From: Paenibacillus sp. FSL R7-0345
Lineage (GTDB): Bacteria > Bacillota > Bacilli > Paenibacillales > Paenibacillaceae
NCBI RefSeq assembly: GCF_038595055.1
Contig: NZ_CP152002.1
Span: 3,640,501-3,704,500, forward strand
DNA: 64,000 nt
Reading direction: 5' to 3'
Below, in pieces: positions 32,985 to 43,956 of the stretch (within the stretch, counting starts at the first letter, position 1; each line of letters starts with the position of its first letter). The translations under genes and the position numbers were made by a program. The notes beneath the pieces are model-generated. The model was not told the DNA's origin. It worked only from the letters and a program-made list of their open reading frames with translations, and did no database searches.

Positions 32985-33383
32985 ATGACCATTGTCTATA
33001 CAGCAGGTGTAATAGTGTTATGGTGGATATCCGTACAGCTTTTGCCCGTTCCGACTCTTACCTATTTGAATCGCAAGGAATGGTCTATACTGGATGACCG
33101 AGGGGCTAACGCGAAAATCCTTGACGTTAGGGATGCGAATGAGTACCGCGAGGGGCACATACCGGGCTCTATCAACATTTCAGTTGGACGGCTGCCCGTT
33201 GTATGGAATAAAGACCTATCTCCAGAGGACAGAGTGATTATTTTCTCCCGTAACTGGCTGCAAAGAAAAAAAGCGGCCAGGATTTTGGCAAGAAGGGGAT
33301 TTACTAAACTTTATGCCGTCAAAGGTTGCTTTCTTCCACGAAACCACGAGGCAGAAGGTTATGAGCATACATGCAGTTATTAA
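32985..33383 (+). CDS. Membrane-anchored rhodanese-like protein lacking catalytic Cys
   Basis: The protein is 132 residues. Residues 3-23 form one membrane helix (VYTAGVIVLWWISVQLLPVP), followed by a rhodanese domain with ILDVRDANEYREGHIPGSIN. The position of the active Cys is Ser88: the loop reads FSRNWLQRKK instead of C-x-x-G-x-R. It can therefore not form a Cys-persulfide and is probably a non-catalytic rhodanese, perhaps a binding or scaffold protein. AAAGGA lies about 10 bases before the ATG. It lies between two rhodaneses with intact active Cys in what is probably one transcript. Confidence 0.85.
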   Translation: MTIVYTAGVIVLWWISVQLLPVPTLTYLNRKEWSILDDRGANAKILDVRDANEYREGHIPGSINISVGRLPVVWNKDLSPEDRVIIFSRNWLQRKKAARILARRGFTKLYAVKGCFLPRNHEAEGYEHTCSY

Positions 33384-33432
33384 TCTACACTTATTGTGGC
33401 TTTTAAATGGAGTGGAGGACGGGAGAAGAAAA

Positions 33433-33804
33433 ATGGATAAAATATTATATTTAATTCTATTGTCATTAGTAATTTGGATTTTATACAAACAATTCGTGCC
33501 AGTAAAAGGTTTGCACGTTTTGACTCCGGAACAGTTTGAGAGTGAAGCCAAGAGAAACAAGGTGATCGACGTTCGAGAAGTACATGAGTATAAGCGTGGC
33601 CATATTAAAGGAGCAGTAAACATTCCCCTTAGCCAACTTCCGCAGCAAATTGATGATATCCCTAAAAATTGTAAAGTACTGCTGTATTGTCAGAGTGGGC
33701 TGCGAAGCAAACAGGCCGCAAAGCTGTTAGTTAGAAAAGGCTATCCTAATGTAGCGGAGCTTCGTGGCGGGATGATGTCCTGGAAGGGTCCAACTCAAAA
33801 ATAA
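33433..33804 (+). CDS. Membrane-anchored rhodanese
   Basis: A 123-residue protein with an N-terminal membrane helix (ILYLILLSLVIWILY, residues 4-18) and a rhodanese domain with KVIDVREVHEYKRGHIKGAV and active loop YCQSGLRSKQA (Cys86). It has the same architecture as the preceding gene but keeps the catalytic Cys. ATG 33433 follows GGGAGAAG; the frame is open upstream but overlaps the previous gene. The domain should face the cytoplasm if the helix is a reverse signal anchor (inference). Confidence 0.88.
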   Translation: MDKILYLILLSLVIWILYKQFVPVKGLHVLTPEQFESEAKRNKVIDVREVHEYKRGHIKGAVNIPLSQLPQQIDDIPKNCKVLLYCQSGLRSKQAAKLLVRKGYPNVAELRGGMMSWKGPTQK

Positions 33805-33900
33805 ACCGGAGGTTCCATGACATTGCCATGGGGCTGTACTCATTGGTTTTGAATTATCATATTCTTGAGGTGTGTAACCCGGTGGAAGCAAAAAATAACC

Positions 33901-33940
33901 TTAGTAAGGCGTTAACTTCACCAAGTGTACGCCTTACTAA
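33901..33940. repeat. 12-bp perfect inverted repeat
   Basis: TTAGTAAGGCGT (33901-33912) and ACGCCTTACTAA (33929-33940) pair perfectly; the interior ACTT-CACC-AAGT can pair too. No T-run follows, so it is not a terminator. It may be the structured end of a mobile element. Confidence 0.6.
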
Positions 33941-33972
33941 CTTACATTTACAGGGGTGGCTAGATGTAGGAA

Positions 33973-34112
33973 GACAAGAACATAGTCCCATAAGAGCCCG
34001 CGCCCAGTGCGGGTTTTCTGTTTTATGGGACCAAGTTCTTGTCCTTTTCTCAGGACAAGAACTTGATCCCATTGCCGATAATGGACAAGAACATGGTACT
34101 ATTGCCGATTTG
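33973..34112. repeat. Cluster of GGACAAGAAC repeats with a terminator
   Basis: Four related copies of a 19-20-mer occur: GACAAGAACATAGTCCCAT (33973), an inverted copy (34025-34044), GGACAAGAACTTGATCCCAT (34053) and a fourth at 34083 that continues TACTATTGCCGAT. Copies 2 and 3 form a 20-bp inverted repeat with one mismatch. Between copies 1 and 2 lies a terminator-like hairpin, CCCGC...GCGGG plus TTTTCTGTTTT (33997-34024). A further copy is at 28192. This looks like the juxtaposed ends of deleted mobile elements. Confidence 0.6.
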
Positions 34113-34560
34113 ATAAACATCTATAAAGTAAGTATTAATTGCACATGTACTATGAATTTTAATTGCTGTCGATGTGAGAAGTTTATGAAAGACAGTGGGA
34201 GTTAAATCCTATCAACTCTTTGGCTTGGGTAATAACGGTGGCAGACATTTCAGATGCCGGAAGCCTTAACTCGATTGAATTGCCGCATGGTCGCGACGGC
34301 GGTTTTAATCGGACTTCTCCCGATGCCCCGGACGACGCAGCAACTTCTGCACCATTCAATCATTTTTGGTCAGTTAAGCTCTAAGAGGTGTTGGTTTGCA
34401 AAAAAAGTTTTTACTTCTTTGATATCTTCTGGACCCCATTAAGCTTTCATTATCTACAATTTTATCCGAATCATTATAAGTCTTGACAATCTCAATACTA
34501 CTCTCAAAAGTTATAGTTTTTTGAAAAAAAAGAAGTGATGGACTTTTTTCCTTCTAATAT
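34113..34560. other. Gap without a recognisable gene
   Basis: AT-rich in its right half, with short unrelated frames on both strands (for example 34254-34442 plus). No family is recognised and no RBS supports any start. It appears to be decayed sequence. Confidence 0.4.
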
Positions 34561-34698
34561 TTATATACCAACTGCTTCTTCAATTCTTGCATTATCAGCG
34601 AAGAGAGAAAGCAAGATATCCTCGTTGCTATTATTAAAACAATCAACGTATTCTTGCATAACAGCCTTCATTTGCTTGTGTAAGCATTCCCTTAACAT
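34561..34698 (-). pseudogene. NTF2/SnoaL-like protein, N-terminal fragment
   Basis: A 45-codon minus-strand frame reads MKAVMQEYVDCFNNSNED then ILLSLFADNARIEEAVG and stops. The pattern of an amphipathic helix with YVDxFN followed by LFADxAxIEDPVG is the start of SnoaL/ketosteroid-isomerase-like NTF2-fold proteins, normally 110-140 residues. About two thirds is missing. It is a relic, near an SDR relic with which such genes are often paired. Confidence 0.5.
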
Positions 34699-34862
34699 GG
34701 GGTTTTAAAGTACTGCCATACATTTCATTCTTCTTGTAAAGTTACAATTAAAGGAAGGATTTATCACTTAAAGGTTAAACAACTGGAGGCAGTTGCACAA
34801 GTTTTCTTACCTAGTCGTTATCGGAAAAGTCTTGAAGATTGAAAATCCCATATCAAAAATGA

Positions 34863-35117
34863 GGATGTCAAAGATTAATTACTCTCAAAAGTGATACGGC
34901 CAACTATGCAAATCTGCAAGAATTAGTCTGGTATGTGAAAAGTAAATACGGCGAGATTGCTCATGCTGTGGCAAGTATAGGTGGAGGATGGTCTGGAAAA
35001 ACCATACTGGAAGTTTACGAAGAACGTTGGGGCATGTTTTATATTGAATCTATAACTGGTCATTATGCTATTGCAAGCGCGTTTGATGATTACTCTATGT
35101 TTAGTTTACTCGTGTAG
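34863..35117 (+). pseudogene. Short-chain dehydrogenase (SDR) fragment
   Basis: An 85-codon open frame without a start codon reads ITLKSDTANYANLQELVWYV, then KSKYGEIAHAVASIGGGWSGK, then …GHYAIASAF. This resembles the middle of an SDR: the D-x-A-N/D segment, the H-A-V-A-S-I-G-G strand-4 motif, and the helix holding the H-Y-A-I-A segment. The N-terminal dinucleotide-binding motif and the catalytic Y-x-x-x-K region are absent. It is a relic. Confidence 0.5.
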
Positions 35118-35122
35118 AAAAA

Positions 35123-35350
35123 TTGGTAAATAGGCTATTGGTTAATAATAAACATTTAGTGAGGCATGAAGTGAAAATTAATGCCTTTTATCAAGAAAAT
35201 CTATTATTTGGTAATAAAATGGTATCTGCAGGTTATGTTAATCTCGGCGGCTATCTAACGCATCGCTCCACCTTCGAGGATATGATCGGAGAATTTGAGG
35301 TCTGGCTCAAGCCTGAATCAGGGGTTATTAAGGCAGTAGTTGAACTGTAA
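35123..35350 (+). other. Unassigned open frame in a decayed region
   Basis: A frame of 75 codons from TTG 35123, without an RBS, ends …GGYLTHRSTFEDMIGEFEVW then LKPESGVIKAVVEL. The second half looks coding (amphipathic, compact), but I recognise no family. It is most likely the tail of another broken gene. Confidence 0.3.
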
Positions 35351-35417
35351 GTCTGTTACTAAGTTGGCTTCATGATATATTAAACTTTAGTGACAGCCAA
35401 CTTTGAATTGAATGATA

Positions 35418-35473
35418 AAGACATATTCGAAGCTGCATTCGATCAGAATTACAGCTCTGTATATGTCTTTTTT
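35418..35473. terminator. Long hairpin downstream of the AraC gene
   Basis: AAAGACATAT (35418) pairs with ATATGTCTTT (35461), with inner AGCTG/CAGCT pairing. T-runs occur on both strands, and it lies directly past the stop of the minus-strand AraC gene. Confidence 0.6.
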
Positions 35474-35476
35474 GAA

Positions 35477-36331
35477 TCAATCCAGATCCTGTTTGGTTGG
35501 AGCAGGAGTAAGGGAAGGGGTATATCCATAATAACGGCGATACAATTTCGAAAAGTACACCGGCTCCAGTCCAACAGTAGCTGCAACCTGGCGGACATTC
35601 AATTCTGGATTGTCGATTAAGAGTAAGTTTGCCGTTTTTAATCGAAAATTTTGAAGATATCTTGTTGGTGTCTGATGCATTTCTTGTTGGAAAATACGAG
35701 TGAGCTGCTTTGAAGAGTATCCCGCATGCTCAGACAGCTCGTCCATTGTAATCCGGCGCCCCAAATGATCATGCATAAAACGAATGGTACTCTCGACAAC
35801 GGTCTCTTGAACTTTTCTAAACGATACAGATTGCTGACCATGTCTGTTCCGATGGATCTGTTTTAACAGCTTCAGACACAGGAGAATGAGCATTTCTGTT
35901 GACTTCCATGGCTTAGGATCAAGCCCGGAGTTCATCCATATGTCGTGAATAAATGGAAGGAATTCAGCAACATTTTGTAAGCTACAAGTGAAGGGCTGTG
36001 CACCAAAGCCCCAGCTCTTTAACATGCCTTCAGCGCCTTCCAGATAGCTGACATAACCGACATGCCAGGGTGTGTTAAAGAGTGGACGATATTCATTAGG
36101 AAGTTTAGCAGGTACATAGAGCAATGAGCCCGGCTGCAAAATGTCCCAATGCTCTTGTCCAAGAAGTCTGAATTTTCCTGTTCCTGAAAACGTAAATAAT
36201 AACTGATGGGCCGAGTAGCCCTCCAGTCTGGTAATCGGCAGTTGTAATTCTGTTCCTACTGTATAAACAGCAATGGGTAAGCCTTCCTCAAATGAGTAGT
36301 TTCCATTACTTCTTTGATTTAACATCTCCAC
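35477..36331 (-). CDS. AraC-family regulator (cupin sensor + HTH)
   Basis: A cytoplasmic one-component regulator of about 284 residues. The N-terminal half (about 1-150) is the AraC-type beta-barrel sugar-binding region (GYSAHQLLFTFSGTGKFRLL, ILQPGSLLYVPAKLPNEYRP). The last 100 residues hold two helix-turn-helix motifs (ITMDELSEHAGYSSKQLTRIF and LNVRQVAATVGLEPVYFSKLY). I prefer GTG 36331, which has GAGGTG 7 bases upstream; ATG 36325 and the longer TTG 36352 are alternatives. It is divergent from the lacZ-type gene, with 175 bp between the starts, so it probably controls that gene in response to a galactoside or derived sugar. Confidence 0.9.
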   Translation of the reverse strand: MEMLNQRSNGNYSFEEGLPIAVYTVGTELQLPITRLEGYSAHQLLFTFSGTGKFRLLGQEHWDILQPGSLLYVPAKLPNEYRPLFNTPWHVGYVSYLEGAEGMLKSWGFGAQPFTCSLQNVAEFLPFIHDIWMNSGLDPKPWKSTEMLILLCLKLLKQIHRNRHGQQSVSFRKVQETVVESTIRFMHDHLGRRITMDELSEHAGYSSKQLTRIFQQEMHQTPTRYLQNFRLKTANLLLIDNPELNVRQVAATVGLEPVYFSKLYRRYYGYTPSLTPAPTKQDLD

Positions 36332-36494
36332 CAGTATCACCTCATGAGGCAATAGTATCTTACTTTTACCCGAGCTTCAATATAAATCCCGTGGTGTATT
36401 AGTATGCAATGTCCGTTTTTTACTATGGTTTGTCTTTAATGACTCCTGTTTCAAATCTCGTCCTACAGATAAAATTGAAGCATATCACACATAG

Positions 36495-39581
<3,087 letters not shown>

Positions 39582-39698
39582 GAACATACCGATGGATTCG
39601 ATATTTGCACCCCACAGCTTAGGAATGGCATGGTAATTTAGGAGTAATGTAATAGTGCTCTGCTTGCTGGGGCACCAAAAGAAAAAACAGTGGAGTAG

Positions 39699-42011
39699 GT
39701 GACAGATGTGGGGAATTTGACCATGTGGTTCAAGCAACCGGCCCATATTTGGGAGGAAGCGCTCCCGATCGGAAATGGTACGCTGGGTGGAATGATCTTT
39801 GGCGGTATAGATGCAGAGCGCATTCAACTGAATGAGGACAGTCTGTGGTACGGGGGACCTTCTGATCGCAATAATCCTGATGCATTGACGCAGCTTCCGC
39901 GCATCCGGGAGCTGCTTCTTCAAGGGCGGCCGCAGGAAGCGCAGCGCCTCGCTGCATTGTCTTTATCCGGCATTCCGGAATCCCAGCGGCATTATATGCC
40001 ACTAGGCGACTTGCATTTGAATGTGCGAGCTGGACAGGAAGAGCCTGAATCGTACCGTCGCGAGCTGGATCTTGAGAAGGGCGTTGTGCGAATTCAATAC
40101 TGCCAAGACGGCATACAGTACCGTCGCGAGATGTTCGCCTCCTACCCCGATGGAGTTATCGTTATCCGGCTGGGTGCCGATACACCCGGATCGATATCTG
40201 CGGATATCCGGTTAGGCGGTGTACGTAACCGGCATCTGGATGGTATAGCCCGCCTGGATGAGCATACCTTGCAGATGTACGGGCGAGCCGGCGGAGAAGG
40301 CGGAGTCAGATATGCTGCTGCAGTCCATGCACAGACCGAGGGCGGTACCGTGCAGCTTCTCGGTGAAACGCTGGTTGTCGAGAAGGCGGATAGTGTGGTT
40401 ATTAAGCTCGCTACGGCCACTTCTTACCGCAGCGAAGATCCGGCGGAAGCATGCAGGGAGCTATTGAAGCATGCGTCTGAACTTTCCTATGGCGAGCTGC
40501 TTAGCCGGCATCTGGAGGATTACGGCAGACTGTTTGGCCGGATTTTAATTGAGCTTGGCCAGCGCAAGGCTGAACTTGAAGCAATGCCGACCGACGTACG
40601 CCTGAAGCAGGTCGCAGAAGGCGGTACGGATGAGGGACTATTGGCTCTGTATTTTCAATTCGGGCGATACCTACTCATTGCAAGCAGCCGTCCGGGTTCA
40701 CTTCCCGCCAATCTGCAGGGAATCTGGAATGAACATCTGAGTCCTCCGTGGGACAGCAAGTATACCATCAACATTAATGCTCAAATGAATTATTGGCCTG
40801 CTGAAATATGCAATCTGGCTGAATGTCATGAACCTCTGTTCGATTTAATTGAACGGATGCGTGAGCCCGGGCGCCGAACGGCGCAGGTGATGTATGGCTG
40901 CGACGGCTTTGTAGCTCACCATAATACGGATCTATGGGGAGACACAGCGCCGCAGGACGTGTATTTACCGGCTACTTATTGGCCAATGGGGGCCGCATGG
41001 CTGTGTACTCATTTATGGGAGCACTATTTGTTTAGCGGAAACCGGGAGTTTCTGCAGAAGGCCTACGAGACAATGAAGGAAGCAGCCAGCTTCTTTCTTG
41101 ACTTCCTGACAGAGCTTCCAGACGGAAGGCTGGTTACCAGTCCGTCCGTATCTCCTGAGAACACTTATATTCTGCCAAACGGCCAATCAGGCACGCTGTG
41201 TATCGGGCCGGCAATGGATAGCCAAATTCTGAATTTATTGTTCGAAGGCTGTATTGAGGCTGCCAGAACTCTGGAGATCGACGAGGAATTCCGGGAGCTT
41301 CTCGCCGGGACGAAGCTTCGTCTTCCAGGCATTCAGGTGGGGCAGCATGGCCAGATTATGGAATGGATGGAAGATTATGAAGAGGCTGAGCTGGGGCATA
41401 GGCATATCTCCCATTTGTTTGCGCTCTATCCTGGTGCACAAATTACGCCGCGTACAACCCCTGAATGGAGTCAGGCAGCCCGCGTTACGCTGGAACGCCG
41501 GCTGGAGAACGGCGGGGGTCATACCGGCTGGAGCCGGGCATGGCTTATTAATTTCTGGGCGCGTCTGGAGGATGGCGAGACCACTTATCAGAATCTGCTC
41601 GCGCTATTGCGTCACTCCACACTACCGAATCTGTTCGACAACCATCCACCGTTCCAGATTGACGGCAATTTTGGAGCCACAGCGGGAATAGCAGAGGCGC
41701 TGCTCCAGAGCCATTCGGACGTAATTCACATTCTCCCCGCCTTGCCTAAGGCCTGGAATGAAGGAAGGATTACGGGTCTCAGAGCGCGTGGGGGGTGTGA
41801 GGTTGATATTGAATGGTCACCGGTCGGCCGGTTCACAGCCCGGATTCGTCCTTCGCTGTCTGCGCGGCAGCAGGTCCGATCCGGTCTAATTGAGCTGATC
41901 CGGGAGCAGAGCGGGGCTGTGCTGGAATCCGTCGCTTTGTCCGAAGATGTACATGAAGTGCGGCTTGAGGCAGGTATCGAGTATACGGTTGAAGGGATGT
42001 TCAAGCGTTGA
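39699..42011 (+). CDS. Alpha-L-fucosidase, GH95
   Basis: A cytoplasmic GH95 enzyme of about 770 residues (no signal peptide) that removes alpha-1,2-linked L-fucose or, in some members, L-galactose. Diagnostic segments: WEEALPIGNGTLGGMIFGG and NEDSLWYGGP at the N-terminus, TININAQMNYWPAEICNL (catalytic Asn region, about 355-372), HHNTDLWGDTAPQD, GHRHISHLFALYPG, GHTGWSRAWLINFWARL and QIDGNFGATAGIAEALLQS. The start is uncertain: GTG 39699, GTG 39708 or ATG 39723 (MWFKQPAH), the last with GTGGGG 9 bases upstream. Its stop overlaps the start of the GH43 gene by 4 bases, so the two were translationally coupled. Confidence 0.93.
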   Translation: MTDVGNLTMWFKQPAHIWEEALPIGNGTLGGMIFGGIDAERIQLNEDSLWYGGPSDRNNPDALTQLPRIRELLLQGRPQEAQRLAALSLSGIPESQRHYMPLGDLHLNVRAGQEEPESYRRELDLEKGVVRIQYCQDGIQYRREMFASYPDGVIVIRLGADTPGSISADIRLGGVRNRHLDGIARLDEHTLQMYGRAGGEGGVRYAAAVHAQTEGGTVQLLGETLVVEKADSVVIKLATATSYRSEDPAEACRELLKHASELSYGELLSRHLEDYGRLFGRILIELGQRKAELEAMPTDVRLKQVAEGGTDEGLLALYFQFGRYLLIASSRPGSLPANLQGIWNEHLSPPWDSKYTININAQMNYWPAEICNLAECHEPLFDLIERMREPGRRTAQVMYGCDGFVAHHNTDLWGDTAPQDVYLPATYWPMGAAWLCTHLWEHYLFSGNREFLQKAYETMKEAASFFLDFLTELPDGRLVTSPSVSPENTYILPNGQSGTLCIGPAMDSQILNLLFEGCIEAARTLEIDEEFRELLAGTKLRLPGIQVGQHGQIMEWMEDYEEAELGHRHISHLFALYPGAQITPRTTPEWSQAARVTLERRLENGGGHTGWSRAWLINFWARLEDGETTYQNLLALLRHSTLPNLFDNHPPFQIDGNFGATAGIAEALLQSHSDVIHILPALPKAWNEGRITGLRARGGCEVDIEWSPVGRFTARIRPSLSARQQVRSGLIELIREQSGAVLESVALSEDVHEVRLEAGIEYTVEGMFKR

Positions 42012-43956
42012 GAGATGGTCATATATTCCTGAATGGTGGTTATCCGCGGCTCTGGGGAGACCAGGGGGACAGGACCTATTGTAACCTGGTCCTGCCGGCG
42101 GATTACAGTGACCCTGACGTGATGCGTGTTGGCGAAGATTATTATCTGGCTGTCTCAACCTTCCAGCAATCGGGAGGGGTGGACATTCTCCATTCCAAGG
42201 ACCTTGTGAATTGGGAGACGGTCGGGCACGCCCTTGAGGATGTCTCCAAGCTGGGTCCGCATTTTAACTGGGACCGGATGAATAATTACGGTGCCGGTGT
42301 GTTTGCGCCCTCCTTGCATTATCATGACGGACAATTCTGGGTGTTCGTCAACTGCTACCGGGGTGAAGCCTTCTGGAGGGCAACAGCGAAGGACCCTTCG
42401 GGTCCATGGGATGCGCGCCAATTGGAGGATCAGTATGGAAGGCCGCTTCGAATCGAGCCGTGGACGGATCCTGATGCATTCTGGGACGATGACGGACAGG
42501 CCTATCTTGCTGCCGCTTACTTGGGAACTCATTCGCTGTATTTATTCCGGATGAGTCCTGATGGAACCCGACTGCTGGACGCGGACGTTGATAATCTTCC
42601 AGACAGCGGGATGATATTTTATCAGATTGAGGGGACCGAGGGCAATAAAATCTTCAAACGAAACGGGTATTACTATCTGTTCAACGTTGATTTCCAGGGC
42701 CGTAGCCCCGCAGGTCGCGGCGGTTATGGCAAGCGGTCACGGCATTTATACGGGACAAAGGAAGACGGTACTCCAGGCGGTCCTGGTGACATCGGGCGCT
42801 ATGAGGTGTTTTTACTAGGACATCAGTTTCCATCTCAAGGCGGATTTGTTGATACTCCCGAAGGAGCGTGGTATTTCCTGGGGCAATATGATGACGGGGG
42901 AGCTGCCGGCAGACGGGTTCATCTGGTTACTGTTCATTGGCTCAACGATTGGCCGTATATGGGTGAGCTGGAGAACGGCATGCCGACCGGAGAAATGGTG
43001 CGTCGCCATGCTAAGCCGGTCCAGGGCTTTCCGGTGTGTATTCCACAAGGCAGCGATGATTTGCGGGCGGGGTTATGTCGCCATGCTGGTATTGGAACCA
43101 CCAGCCCCGTGAAGGGTATTGGTCTCTGAACGAGAGAACGGGATACTTGAGGCTGAAGGCATTTCACCAGCTTCGCAGCGGTGATTTCTTCAGCGCAGGC
43201 AATACGTTGGCCCAGCGGTACATGCTTTCACCGTCAGCCCAATATGACATACGACTGGAGCTGCCGGGTATGGAGGACGGGTAGGAAGCGGGGCTGACCC
43301 ATTTTAACGGAGGGACAGACTATGCAGCAATATCCGTCATTAAGCAGAATGGATGCCTTCGGCTGAAATGGGAGCACAATGGCCGTGTAATTTACGCTAA
43401 GGAAGCCCTGCCGGTAAATCAATCTTCGCTCTGGCTCCGCACAACAGTAAATGCTCAAGCAGCCGCGGCTTTCTATGCGAGTACCGATGGCGAACGCTTC
43501 GAGCCTCTCGGAGAAGATTACTCGCTCCGGTGGGGCGGATACCGTGGCGACAATATAGGGATATACACGTTCAATAATGGGGCCGAGGATGGATTTGTAG
43601 ATATTGACTGGTTTCGCTATGTTCATACCGGCCCGTTACCCGCCGGTGAAACGTATGTGGAGCGGAATGAGCTGACTTTGGCTATTGCACAGATCGGACA
43701 AATTGCGGTCATTCGGTCCGATGGCTATGGCGGTTATGAGCAGTTGCCTTCTTCCGGGCTGGGCTTCCAGACAAGGGTTCCGGAAGTTGCATCGGTTGAT
43801 TCGGAAGTTCGTGTAACAGCGGCAGGACAAGGCAAGACTGAAGTGACCGTCTTCGACCGGGAGAAGTCGTTTACTGTCAGAATTCGAGTTCTGGCTTTGC
43901 GGAGCACTCAGGGTTGCCTGGGTCAGAACCAACAAGAAAAGATGGAGGAACTTTAG
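42008..43956 (+). pseudogene. GH43 beta-xylosidase/arabinosidase, frameshifted and interrupted
   Basis: The first 350 codons (42008-43060) encode a GH43 five-bladed propeller with the three catalytic acids in place: YSDPDVM, EPWTDPDAFWDDDG and QIEGTEGNKIFKR. Near 43062 a one-base deletion shifts the frame. Sequence past the shift (GGVMSPCWYWNHQP, then YWSLNERTGYLRLKA) is the normal continuation into the C-terminal beta-sandwich domain. A TAG at 43282-43284 interrupts that frame, which then stays open (EAGLTHFNGGTDYAAISV…) to 43956. Intact, the protein would be about 650 residues. As sequenced, only a 373-residue product is made: the catalytic propeller with a missense tail. A sequencing error could explain one lesion but hardly both. 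It lies between GH95 and GH39 genes. Confidence 0.88.

Noticed and set aside
33901..34112. CRISPR array
   Set aside because: The repeats are few, in both orientations, unevenly spaced and diverged; no cas genes are in the window.
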